In this document: in pieces, positions 23,457 through 34,395 of the stretch
How the letters are laid out: every line of letters starts with the position of its first letter
How positions within the stretch are numbered: position 1 is the stretch's first letter
NCBI RefSeq assembly: GCF_040712315.1
Contig: NC_134016.1
Coordinates: 28,868,003-28,932,002 of the forward strand
Source: Castanea sativa
Lineage: Eukaryota > Streptophyta > Magnoliopsida > Fagales > Fagaceae
Reading direction: 5' to 3'
Length of the DNA: 64,000 nucleotides
Notes under the pieces: model-generated
Seen by the model: only the letters and a program-made list of their open reading frames with translations
Told to the model about the DNA's origin: nothing
Databases searched by the model: none
Translations under genes and position numbers: made by a program

Positions 23457-24649
23457 CAAATTGCATGAACTCCTCCCCATAAGTATGAGATGGAAGGTGA
23501 GATTATGAGCAAGATAAGGTGAATGAGTAATTTCTCAATGTAGCCAACTCCAATTATTTTTTTTGCAAAAGAAGTTCATTATTCTCCTCTAATGTTGATG
23601 AAGACATCTCTAACACAGGAGTTTTGGCTAGGGCCTTTACACATACCCACATGCGAAATTAGCATGCCTTGCAGAGAACGATGAAAAAAAGTGTAAACTA
23701 TTTGATATTCTTTGCACAAAATCTATATTATTATTTAAAAAATTATTTTTATTTGCCACACTTGTGATTTACTCCTAACATGGAGGATCCACAATTACTC
23801 TCCAGTCTTCATATCATGACACTTTTTTGCATTATATATTCAAACGATTTAATATCTTGCGTAACATGTTGCATGCAACATAGATCCCACAAGTGTGGCA
23901 TCTACCCTCATATCAGAGAGATATTGCATATAACGGTTGTATGTAAAATCACATAAGACTTGTTTGATGTGATCTCACTTGGGCACAACCTCTGTAGGGA
24001 CAAGCTTATATCTATCTTTGCTCTCTTTGTTCTACAGAAAAATGGGGAAGATCAAATTCTACTGTATTATGCTATTTAAATTGTTAATAAAAATTCATCA
24101 AAATATATCAAATTTCATCTAAAAAGAAAACTTGACCAAACAAAAAAGGACTGCACACGGCTTTACAATACACTCAAAAGGCCAGGACCAAGATTTTGAT
24201 CTTGCGCCTTAAGCCCATTTTCAAGTAATCTTCCTTATCGTAAAGTAATTGAAAACATTGCAGTTGTCTAGAAATTGATTCACTTGATGATGGGGATCAT
24301 AAGGGAATGGGCACAAATGGCTATCAAGATTGATCTTGAAAAGCTCAATAATAGGTTGACATGAAGCTTTATTCATCAAACTCTCATCTTTTTTAACTTC
24401 CATCCAAATTGGATTGAACTCATTATGTCTTGTATCGCTTCGTTGACCTTAATTTTCCTTATCAACGGTACCTTTGGAGCCTTGCCAACCCTAATGCCCC
24501 TACAAAAGATGGTCCATTGTCCTTGCATCTTCATATGGTATCTGGAGTATTTGTATACCCTTATAGAAGAAGAGCACAGAGCAAAAGATGGAAAGGGCTT
24601 TATGCACCACGACCAGTCTTATTATCACCCTGATGTGTAGTTCTCTTAG
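23457..24649. repeat. Tandem duplication, copy 1 (1,193 bp)
   Basis: It starts caaattgcatgaactcctcc and repeats with offset 1,193 at 24,650. By eye only about half a dozen substitutions and two small insertions separate the copies, so the duplication is young. The right end (about 24,400-24,649) reads as a decayed LINE ORF2 reverse transcriptase piece. Flanking single-copy DNA does not share the repeat. Confidence 0.93.
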
Positions 24650-25853
24650 CAAATTGCATGAACTCCTCCCCATAAGTATGAGATGGAAGGTGAGATTATG
24701 AGCAAGATAAGGTGAATGAGTAATTTCTCAATGTAGCCAACTCCAATTATTTTTTTTGCAAAAGAAGTTCATTATTCTCCTCTAATGTTGATGAAGACAT
24801 CTCTAACACAGGAGTTTTGGCTAGGGCCTTTACACATACCCACATGCGAAATTAGCATGCCTTGCAGAGAACGATGAAAAAAAGTGTAAACTATTTGATA
24901 TTCTTTGCACAAAATCTATATTATTATTTAAAAAATTATTTTTATTTGCCACACTTGTGATTTACTCCTAACATGGAGGATCCACAATTACTCTCCAGTC
25001 TTCATATCATGACACTTTTTTGCATTATATATTCAAACGATTTAATATCTTGCGTAACATGTTGCATGCAACATAGATCCCACGAGTGTGGCATCTACCC
25101 TCATATCAGAGAGATATTGCATATAACGGTTGTATGTAAAATCACATAAGACTTGTTTGATGTGATCTCACTTGGGCATAACCTCTGTAGGGACAAGCTT
25201 ATATCTATCTTTGCTCTCTTTGTTCTACAGAAAAATGGGGAAGATCAAATTCTACTGTATTATGCTATTTAAATTGTTAATAAAAATTCATCAAAATATA
25301 TCAAATTTCATCTAAAAAGAAAACTTGACCAAACAAAAAAGGACCGCACACGGCTTTACAATACACTCAAAAGGCCAGGACCAAGATTTTGATCTTGCGC
25401 CTTAAGCCCATTTTCAAGTAATCTTCCTTATCGTAAAGTAATTGAAAACATTGCAGTTGTCTAGAAATTTATTCACTTGATGATGGGGATCATAAGGGAA
25501 TGGGCACAAATGGCTATCAAGATTGATCTTGAAAAGCTCAATAATAGGTTGACATGAAGCTTTATTCATCAAACTCTCATCTTTTTTAACTTCCATCCAA
25601 ATTGGATTGAACTCATTATGTCTTGTATCGCTTCGTTGACCTTAATTTTCCTTATCAACGGTACCACTTTGGAGCCTTGCCAACCCTAATGCCCCTACAA
25701 AAGATGGTCCATTGTCCTTGCATCTTCATATGGTATCTGGAGTATTTGTATACCCTTATAGGAGAAGAGCACAGAGCAAAAGATGGAAAGGGCTTTATGC
25801 ATGCACCACGACCAGTCTTATTATCACCCTAATGTGTAGTTCTCTTAGCAAAA
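24650..25853. repeat. Tandem duplication, copy 2 (about 1.2 kb)
   Basis: This is a near-identical copy of 23,457-24,649, with a 2-bp insertion in gguaccactttgg (DNA ggtaccactttgg, near 25,661) and a 4-bp atgc insertion near 25,800. The paired small minus-strand frames at 24,221-24,403 and 25,414-25,596 are duplicates of each other, with no known domain. Confidence 0.93.
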
Positions 25854-26520
25854 GCGACCAATCCCTGCTGCAACTCCATCCTTTCCATCCTTAAAACAGA
25901 TTTTCAGTGAATTTGGCCAAAAGGTAAACCTTGAGAAATCAAAGTGTCTCTCCCTTTATGTCTCAATCAAACTCTGCGATTGCATTGAACATACTTGAGG
26001 CATGAAAATCACTAAGAGTTTCGGAAAATACTTGGGCACCTATGAGTTCATTATAGTGAGGGTCAAAAACAGGCTTAATTAGCAGATAGAAATCAAGACT
26101 GCTTTTCTTAGCTAGTAAGGTCAACCTAGTTAGTTCTGTCACTTTAGCTATCCCAATCCATGCGATGCAACGCCTTAAACTTCCAATTAGTTTTTGCAGT
26201 CAATTGATGAATTGCATCACAACTTTGTGTGGGGATCTTTAAAGCAAAAATTAAGCTACACCTAATATGTTGGAAGGTTGTTAGTTGTTACTAAGGCCAA
26301 AGATGAATAAGTTCTTGGAATTAAAAGATGCAAGGATAGGAATAGAATCCCTCATAGCTAAACAAAACTAGCGTCTGCTTAATGAGAGCACAACTCTACG
26401 GACTAAAATCTTGAAAGCCAAATATCCGCCCATAATCAACTTTGCAAATCTATTATCTAGTGAAGCCTTCCCACGTGGATGTGGGGTTCTAATGAAGAAG
26501 AATCAAGATAAGACCCACCA
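25600..26520 (+). pseudogene. LINE (L1-type) ORF2 reverse transcriptase relic
   Basis: Across shifting frames the conceptual translation shows LINE ORF2 order. LINGT comes near 25,655, and a block like the usual SPYLF...MEYL region is at about 25,710-25,765 (CIFIWYLEYLYTLI). KRWKGLYA is near 25,780, a degenerate ADDVVLLAKA-like stretch is at 25,830-25,860, and FSEFGQKVNLEKSK is near 25,905, which is highly typical of plant L1 reverse transcriptase. An IPIHAMQ-like motif follows near 26,150, and RTKILKAKYPP near 26,400. Stops and frameshifts are many. The first part is shared with duplication copy 1. Confidence 0.75.
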
Positions 26521-26606
26521 TAGCTAAGATGTAACAAATGATGTGAGAAATAGACCCCTCGTAGCTAAGAAATATCAAACTCGGCATATCTTCTCCAATT
26601 TTCTGA

Positions 26607-26614
26607 CTTCATAT
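26607..26614. other. Left 8-bp target-site duplication (cttcatat)
   Basis: It is identical to 27,217-27,224 and directly flanks the hAT-type element. Confidence 0.85.
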
Positions 26615-27216
26615 CAACGAAGTCAATACCGTACCGGAGGCTGTACCGGTTTGGCCACCGGTATGATATATTTTGGATACCGGTCAATATCGGTGTACCG
26701 TTTCGGGTTTACCGCTATTTTATATTATATATATATATACACACACACACACCAAAATCTCTAGAACTATGTTTATAAACATATAATATTTCATTTATAT
26801 TATAGTAAATATAAAAGTTTATCATAAAACATTACCTCAATTCAGAACAAATTATTCATAATTTTAGGCTTTAGTATCAATTAAAAGAAGAAAAAAAACA
26901 CAATATAGAAAATAGAAAACTTAGTTGTTCATTGCATACTAAGAAAACAAATAATACTAATAAGTTAATGTAAATAAGTTACCATTATGCCTTTACAAAA
27001 ATTCAAAAATTACAAAACTTTAAAAAAAATAATATAAAAAAAGTTTTTTTCTATACTGGCCGGTATTGCCCGAAATTGGCCGGTATGGCCGGTACACGGC
27101 CGGTACAGCCGGTATTTTTTCCGGTACAATATAGAAGTGTACCGGTACCGGTGCACTGGCCGGTACGGTATGTACCGGCCGGTATGGCCGATATCGGTAC
27201 GGTATCGACCACCTTG
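26615..27216. mobile_element. Non-autonomous hAT-type MITE with CCGGTAC-rich ends
   Basis: The element is 602 bp. The left end caacgaagtcaataccgtac and the reverse complement of the right end caaggtggtcgataccgtac form terminal inverted repeats (17 of 20 identical). The flanks carry a perfect 8-bp duplication, cttcatat, the size made by hAT transposases. Both ends are packed with accgg/ccggt words, most densely at 27,057-27,205, while the core is very AT-rich. It has no coding capacity; the short frames there only read the repeated words. Confidence 0.85.
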
Positions 27217-27224
27217 CTTCATAT
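27217..27224. other. Right 8-bp target-site duplication (cttcatat)
   Basis: Partner of 26,607-26,614. Confidence 0.85.
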
Positions 27225-27315
27225 GGGCCAGTGTGTGGTAGTAAGCCATGTTTGGTTAGCATCACCATACTTGACATAACATAGAATGATGAGACGTCCT
27301 AAACTTAACTAAAAA

Positions 27316-27331
27316 GTGTGTGTGTGTGTGT
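27316..27331. repeat. (GT)n microsatellite followed by T run
   Basis: A short pure GT run and then about ten T. Confidence 0.85.
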
Positions 27332-27489
27332 GTTTTTTTTTTTGTTGAGAAACTACTAATCAGTTAAATGCTCACAAAATGACTAATCAGTCATGGGTAA
27401 AAAGGTTTGAGCACCTTGCATAAAGGATGTTTTATTTTATTTTATTTTTGAGAAAACAGTACAAGAACTCATCCATTGGGAAGCAACCA

Positions 27490-27605
27490 TAGCCTCTTAT
27501 CTATGTAGCATCTAATCTCCATCTCCATACTGTTGGGAAGATAAATATCTTGGGTATAGTATCTAATCTCCATCTCCATACTATTGGAAAGATAAATACC
27601 TTGAG
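27490..27605. repeat. Short tandem duplication, about 55 bp, two copies
   Basis: The words tctaatctccatctccatac, then gaagataaatatcttgg, occur near 27,508 and again near 27,562 with a few changes. Confidence 0.75.
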
Positions 27606-27639
27606 CAGTTTTCTTAAGTAATTAATATAACTTAAAAGG

Positions 27640-28260
27640 TCTAAGCCCAATAAGTATGTGTTCAATTATCTTTTATTTATTACCCATTCTTCTAATCTTT
27701 ATTCAATGTGAGACTTCACTCACACGTGTACACCTAACCATCCCTCATGTGTGAGTCTCTTTTTTGTGGGCTTCAAGGCCTCTTTGTGGGCTTCAAGGCC
27801 TCTTTGTGGACTATAAACAAGTCTTACTCGCTTCCCCTTGCCTAATGGGCCTTTTCTTCCACTAATGCATCATCCATTGGCCTTCATGTGTCAACCCCAC
27901 ACGTCTTTTATCCTCCACGGGAACCTCGCACCACATCGTTGTCTAGCACCGTTGGCAATAATACTCCTTTGTTGGATCTTTTTCAAGATCGTTTGTGTAG
28001 GCTTATGGGCTTGCTTGGTGCAATATATTGTCCCTGCTCCAACTATGAAAGGGACTTGCCCTGCTCCATTTGCAAAAGGGCTTCAGGTATACACACCCCA
28101 TTCCCACTCCAATATAACATATAGAGACATACTTTGATCTAAAAGGCCTAAACCCAATAAGTATGTGCTCAATTATGTTATATCAACTACTCATTTTTCT
28201 AATCCTTATTCAATATAGGACTTCACTAATACATGTACACCCAACACATACTTCTCATAA
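27640..28260. repeat. Dispersed repeat in two partial direct copies
   Basis: About 27,640-27,740 and 28,145-28,245 share cccaataagtatgtg, then tcaattat, then ttctaatc.ttattcaat and gacttcact...acacgtgtacacc-like words, about 505 bp apart. This could be the ends of one small retroelement or a duplication. The sequence between has a C-rich open frame (27,838-28,137) that I do not recognise. Confidence 0.45.
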
Positions 28261-28859
28261 AAAATGCCTCGTTAGTGACATTTTGTATTGTCAAAATAAA
28301 AAACACCATGATAGACCATTTGTGTCTATAGTGACGTTTTATTCATTTATTGCTTTACAAATGCCGCCTCAACCCAAATTTTTGTAGTGCTATACTATGT
28401 ACTCCAAAGATATTCATAACTCTTCCAAGAAAGCCAAATATTATACCAATGCCACTAAGACCTAAAGAGCATTGCCATGGGAGAAGTCATCTAAATGCAG
28501 ATTAGATGGGAAAGTCCGACCAAACTGCTTCTACACATTGTTGGTGTACTCTATTGCCTTTCACCACACACCAATTTTCCCCTTTTAATACAAAGGCATT
28601 ATGTGGGAAAATTTATCTTGGTTTAAAATCGTATTATTAATGGAATTGTATTTTGTAACTATTGAGCTTACACCACTTTTTTTACCTTCTAGTGCTCGAT
28701 GATGAACTGTATTAATTGTTGAGACAATTGTATTTCAATCTTATCTTATCATTGGATGTATATTATTGTATTTACATGTATAATATTAGTTTGTCGCATA
28801 TTATCGCTAAACAGTCACTATTTTATTTTCGTGTCATAGTGATACACTTATCAGTTATC

Positions 28860-29290
28860 GCTCGTGTTTTGCTACTCGGTTTTGGGTCTGGTTTCTCTTA
28901 TGGGCCAAAGAGGTGCCCTAGTAGCCATTACTCTTCTTTATTCCAAGTTTAAATTCTGGACTAAACTCCCAAAAACAACCCGGTCTAAGCAAGGCCAACC
29001 TTGGTATCTTCAACAATGGATAAAGACTTTCATAAGGAATATGGGAATGACCTCTAGTATAGTTGCTGAATTATGTTAGTTAAAGACAAATATAGCCTTG
29101 CCTTTAACCTAGGTATCTCTAACCTCATTGAGGAAGTGGATGCCCAGGTGATGCTCACACTGATCAAGGATAGCTCCCAACAAATTAAATAATTTCTACC
29201 CTTTTGAGTGTTATGATCTTTCATCCCTGGTTGTAGATTCGAAGTTTAAATAGTGCAACTTGGTCCACTCCAGGATTGTATTCGGGTCAA
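28860..29290 (+). pseudogene. LINE C-terminal RNase H (RVT_3-like) relic
   Basis: The conceptual translation gives FIRNMGMTSSIVAELC near 29,040, then KDKYSLAFNLGISNLIEEVD near 29,085-29,140, then AQVMLTLIKDSS. This matches the RNase H domain at the end of plant LINE ORF2 (the usual pattern is AELWALRDGL, then LGI..LEVELDA). One stop separates the two blocks, and stops follow. It may be the far end of the LINE whose reverse transcriptase lies at 25,600-26,520, split by later insertions. Confidence 0.7.
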
Positions 29291-29599
29291 ATTTGGGTGG
29301 CTTGTGTGAAATTTTTTTTGCCATTGGCGGGTTGGAAAAAATTTTAAACCGTCACCAACCCACCAACCTACAAAAATGGTGGGTCAGTTGAAAGTTTGAA
29401 TGGTTTCAATTTGGTGGATTAGTTTTAGTTTGTATACTAAATCTCAAATTTTATTTTTCTATTTATAAATAAAATTTAAAAATTATTTCCTTTAAATCCT
29501 ATAAACCGCTGAAAGACTTGCAACAAAAATATAAACTATTAAAGTAAATCATAGGAAATTTCCATAGATCAAAGTACACACTTCTTAAGGTATGAATAT

Positions 29600-30725
29600 T
29601 GAAAGTTCAAAGAGCGTGTAAAACACCTTTGAACGTTTAGATCCCCAATTAACAAATTACCAATTCAAGCTTAATGTATGTGCAGAAGATGAACATAAGC
29701 TTATAACAGAATTGATGAACATAAGCTTATAACAGAATTGATAAACAATCTAAATCAGATAAAATCACATCCACAGCAGAAATTAAATAGCAAAGATTAA
29801 GAGAAGAGAGATGCAAACACAAGGATAACACAACAATGTGTTATCGAAGAGGAAACCGAAACTCTCAGCGTAAAACCTCTCCGCCGCCCCCCAAGTGGTC
29901 AATAATCCACTAAAGAATGTAGTTGGGAATACATGGACAGCAGAAGACCCTTCAAGCCTAATCTACCCAGTGTACCTAAGCCCTCCAAGCTCTTACTCTA
30001 ACGAGGTTGTGCCAAACCTATTTCTTCTTTAACTTACCGGATTCCACCATAGCCCATAGCATCAACCAATAATGAAATTGGTCCCTTCCTAACTGCTTCC
30101 CAAAGCACCAAACAGCCTTCTCACAGATATGGGTATGGTCAGAAAATGTTTTGGTAATGTACCTCTCAAGAATGTAACAAAGGAGAGGAAGAGAGTAGAG
30201 AAATTTGAAGAGTCTCTATGTGAAGATTGTGGATAAGTCAATCTTGTTTTTCTCTAGGGTTTCTCTCTCAAAATTCTCTCTAGAAACTCTCAACATTTCG
30301 TGGGTATAAGGGGTATTTATATTGGAGTGAGAATGGAATGCGAAAAGTCAGGTTTTTTAAAACAGAGCTGACTGGCGACTTGGCCTCGCGACTTGACTGA
30401 GTCGCGAGTTCAAGCCGCGAACAAACAGAATGGCCAAATTGGACTTTTTGTCTTGTAGTGCTCTAGCTGGCGTGACTGTTCTTCTTCTCTGCAGGCTTCA
30501 CTCGTGTGCATCATCTGGCGGCTTGCAAGCCGCGAGCCACCCTCGAAATCCAGCCGCAAGTCCCTGCTTCACTACACAGTCTTGAGCATTTCTTCACACT
30601 TTTTCACACATTATCCTTACATGAATCCCACATAAAAACAGGGTTTCTAAGTGCTGAATTACAAGAAAATTGGCACGGAATAAAGCCAACAAAGTGGTTG
30701 ATAAATTTCAACCTTACAAATACTT
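29600..30725 (-). mobile_element. LTR-like promoter block on the minus strand
   Basis: Read on the minus strand, a CCAATATAAATACCCC promoter-like word lies at about 30,311-30,326. It is followed downstream (lower coordinates) by a leader rich in gagagagaaaccctagag-type words and a long GC-moderate stretch without open frames. The upstream part has repeated tcgcgag/gccgcga words (30,390-30,560). This is the layout of an LTR promoter and R/U5. No internal coding domain is seen next to it, so it is a solo LTR or a fragment. Its limits are uncertain. Confidence 0.4.
29680..29745. repeat. 28-bp tandem duplication
   Basis: The unit atgaacataagcttataaca plus gaattg occurs twice in a row, near 29,689 and 29,716. 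Confidence 0.85.
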
Positions 30726-31124
30726 TCTAACTTTTTTCTTAAAAGAAAAAAAATGCTTATTATATCCATGTCACAATGTATCTTTGCAAATATGTTGGAA
30801 AATTATCAAATTTTCCACATGCATAAATCATGGAGTTAATAAATAAATAAATAAAACTTAAATATTATATGAGATGAAAACAAAGAGATGAATATAAATA
30901 GGTGGGTTGGCGGGTCTTGAACTCTTGATGGTTGAAAAAATCAACCACCACCCAACTCAGCCCGATTTGCCACTTTCATAGTTGAACACGCCAAACCTGC
31001 TTATAAATAAATATTATATCTATAAGGGGTGGTGCAAAGTAGAGAGAGTGGGCAGATCAAGAGGATTGTTACACAAACCAGTTTGCTTTCATAAAATGGA
31101 GGCAAAGGTTGGCTCCAAACATTG

Positions 31125-31312
31125 GGTGGAAAACTATTTTGGTCCTTAAACTTTACAAAAAGTTCGTTTTTCATCCTTAAACTTTAACAAATTCATTTTT
31201 TGTCCCTAAACTATAAAAAAGTTTGTTTTCATTCCTAAATTATTGAAAAATATTGTAGTTTTGTCCTTAAACTTTAAAAAAGTTCTTTATTTCATCCCTA
31301 AACTGTAATACC
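31125..31312. repeat. Left arm of a long inverted repeat (cctaaactt-periodic)
   Basis: The arm consists of about four to five 40-bp units of the type ggtccttaaactttacaaaa followed by agttcgtttttcatcc. Its reverse complement occurs at 35,728-35,946. This type is common at plant MULE/MITE ends. Confidence 0.7.
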
Positions 31313-31882
31313 CAAGGAAAAAAAAAAGAGAGAGAGAGAGAGACTTTTTGGGGTATTTAAGTAAATCTTTTGTGGGATCAATTTTAGAATTAATATTATT
31401 AAGAGAGTTCTTAGAAAAGAAGGTTGAAACCCTAGTTATTTATAAGCCAATTAAGTCCTTGTATAATTACAGATATTTTGATAAAGGAGACTACCCAAAA
31501 TATTCAAGTAGAGAAGGATTGACGGCACACTTGAGGTAAAAGCCTAAGAAATCTCATCCTTCGTCAAATCTAAGAGTTTTATGAAATTATAATATTTTTT
31601 ATGTCGGTATTTTTGGCCAATAGTGAGATTATCTAAAAATTCCTATGGGTTTTACGATGTAAGTGTAAACAGAGAAGGGTTGGAATTGGGTGATAAAGTC
31701 CATTTTTCACTATACGTCTTTCTCTGTAATATCTTTAATTCTGGTGCTTTGTTGGTCATGGAGCTGCTTTGGGTGCATATTACTCTTTTGTGAATATTTA
31801 TTATAACTTTATAAGAAGTGGTGGACTATTGGTTAGACCATTAGTCCAATAGCCTATTAGACTTTAGAGTCTACGAAGATAA

Positions 31883-33030
31883 GAGCATTCACATTAGGAA
31901 ATTCTATCATATCATATTTTACCATCTCAAAAAACTACTTTATCAATTATACAAAACTACTTTACAATAGATTCAGCATCCCAACTTTTATTTTCCTATT
32001 CTAGTCATTAAAATAATATATATTATCCACTAAACTATATAACCAAAAAATAATAATCTCCTCTCTCTAATTTTCTTTCTCTTCCTTCCTCCCCCGTCTC
32101 TCTCTCTTCTCCACCGTGAACAAACCCAAATCCCAACCATAGCAAGAACAACCACATGAAAATGGCCACCTTGCCACCACCACGCCACCACAGTAACAAC
32201 CACCACAACCAAACTCACCACCAACAACAACCACCAAGAGGAAAAGAAACACAAAAAAATTGCCAAAAACCACAATCACAAGACAGGGCCACAACAACAC
32301 CAATCCAAACCCACAGCACTGATCCACAACAACACTGATCCAAACCCGAAACCTAGCTAAACCCATGAACAACCCATCAACAAACCTCCACTCCAAGCCG
32401 ATTGCTATAAGAGCCATCAACCACCATGAGAGAGACCCATCAACCATGCACCATCCACGCCGACCACCAAAATCAAAACCCACTCACCTCTACCGTGAGT
32501 CCGTGACCCACCTCGTCGAAATCCACGCCGTGAGTCCGTGACACAGCTCGCCACGCACGACCTACCTCCATGCCAGCAAACCCATGACCCACACCGTCAC
32601 CTGACCCACGCCCATGAACCACACCGTCACCCTCAATCACCCATCCCCACCACCACGGAAACCCTCCACCACATCAAACCCTTGATTCAAGGGAAAATAG
32701 AGAGGAAAAAAAATGAAAGGGAAGAAAGGGACAACAGAATGGGAGGGAGTGAGTGAACTGTAAAAGAAGAAAAAGAGAGAGAGAGAGAGTGGGACTAGTG
32801 AGAGAGAGAGAGGAATTGATAAAGTTACTACAGTGAACCGAATAAAATATTAGTTTTTTTTTTTACAATTGAGCTACAATGCAATTTTACCTTTAGAATT
32901 GCACTATAACACAATTGCAAATTTTTTTTTGCAATACTTGGTTTTTACAAGTCTGGATGTGGGGTTTTTTTGGGCCTTTATGCTAAATTTTGTCTACATA
33001 TGGCACTTGGCATTCTCAATGTGAATGCTC
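31883..33030. mobile_element. Non-autonomous PIF/Harbinger-like element with TAA target duplication
   Basis: The left end GAGCATTCACATT (31,883-31,895) and the right end AATGTGAATGCTC (33,018-33,030) are perfect 13-bp inverted repeats. Flanking TAA occurs on both sides (31,880-31,882 and 33,031-33,033), the TWA-type 3-bp duplication of PIF/Harbinger. The interior (32,030-32,800) is strongly strand-asymmetric: C/A-rich with His/Pro/Thr-coding words on one strand, ending in a GA-rich tract at 32,705-32,815. No transposase is recognisable. The large open frames on both strands there reflect base composition and are not supported as genes. Confidence 0.8.
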
Positions 33031-33292
33031 TAAGAGACAAAGGCTATTTATTAGAGATTGTACTCAGCTTTACGTAGTATTCATTCCTTATGAATGCTTT
33101 AAGTTTTTAGCCTAAAAATAATCGTGTGTGGATTAAAGGATCAAAGATCAAGAGAGGCTTTGAATGAACTAAAATTTTGTGCTTCGGGGAGAATTATATG
33201 ATCTTTAGAAAGTTGGATAAAAAGTTTTCCTCCACTAGGTAGTCTAGGTTGATGATAGTTATACACCATATCCCACTTATTCTTTGGATAAT

Positions 33293-33676
33293 GTGATTAC
33301 TTATCATCTCTTGATATCTCATGGAAACATTTCACTAGGAATTTTAGTTAGCATTGCTCATTTACTTAGAGGACCGGTCCTCTGTCTTGCCATTTTGTCC
33401 TTTGTGAGGAGAGTCTTATATTACATAGTGCTTGGGACTTTTGCATGAAACAAATTTAAACAAAGTTGATACAAATGATCTTTTGTGATTACTTATCATC
33501 TCTTGATATCTCATGGAAACACTTCACTAGGAATTTTAGTTAGCATTGCTCATTTACTTAGAGGACCGGTCCTCTGTCTTGCCATTTTGTCCTTTGTGAG
33601 GAGAGTCTTATATTACATAGTGCTTGGGACTTTTGCATGAAACAAATTTAAACAAAGTTGATACAAATGATCTTTT
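33293..33676. repeat. 192-bp tandem duplication
   Basis: The unit starting gtgattacttatcatctctt occurs at 33,293 and 33,485 almost without change. Each copy contains the 14-bp palindrome gaggaccggtcctc. Confidence 0.92.
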
Positions 33677-34141
33677 GTGTTGTAGAATGTGGAATATAGC
33701 CATAGAGAAACTGTAGGAGAGTTAATAGTGAGAAATTATTGAATACTTGAAGTTTCTCTTCTGGACAAGTACCTTGCAAGTTATTCTTATTATTTGATTA
33801 TTGAGTAAATGGTACCTGAAAAATTGTTTTAGGTGATATCTAAGGATTTTAGAGGACCGGTCCTCTGTCTTGCCATTTTGTCCTTTGTGAGGAGAGTCTT
33901 ATACTACATAGTGCTTGGGATTTTTGCATGAAACAAATTTAAACAAAGTTGATACAAATGATCTTTTGTGTTGTAGAATGTGGAATATAGCCATAGAGAA
34001 ACCGTAGGAGAGTTAATAGTGAGAAATTATTAGATACTTTAGAAGTTTCTCTTCTAGACAAGTACCTTGCACGTTATTCTTATTATCTGATTATTGAGTA
34101 AATGATACCTGAAAAATTGTTTTAAGTGATATCTAAGGATT
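33560..34141. repeat. 291-bp tandem duplication overlapping the 192-bp one
   Basis: The segment from agaggaccggtcctctgtct at 33,560 to the taaggatttt before 33,850 is repeated from 33,851 to about 34,141, with a few substitutions. Together with the 192-bp repeat, this gives three copies of the gaggaccggtcctc block. Confidence 0.9.
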
Positions 34142-34341
34142 TTAGAGGAAGTGTTAGGGTGAAGTTCCTTTTGGTATGGCTTTTGGAAGTAAGTAACCTT
34201 ATCCTAATTGGTTTTATTTTGCTTTTACTACTGTATTTTAAATACCGAAAATTGTTTATAATTGTTACAATTTTGTTTCAATTGTATTACTGATTTAAAG
34301 TAAAGAATAATGAATTATCACAAATATATTTGAATAACAGA

Positions 34342-34344
<3 letters not shown>

Positions 34345-34394
<50 letters not shown>
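34345..34394. repeat. (GT)n microsatellite, about 25 units
   Basis: A pure GT run ending at about 34,394. Confidence 0.95.

Positions 34395-34395
<1 letters not shown>

Noticed and set aside
24221..25596. Two near-identical 60-residue minus-strand frames (24,221-24,403 and 25,414-25,596)
   Set aside because: They are copies made by the tandem duplication; no conserved domain or splice context supports a gene, and the opposite strand reads as LINE relic.
27838..28137. C-rich 99-residue open frame
   Set aside because: It lies between two direct repeats, has no known motif and overlaps another frame of similar quality; treated as chance.
32030..32760. Overlapping open frames on both strands in a C/A-rich stretch
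   Set aside because: The predicted peptides are low-complexity (His/Pro/Thr or Trp/Val/Gly) with no domain, and the stretch lies inside a MITE.
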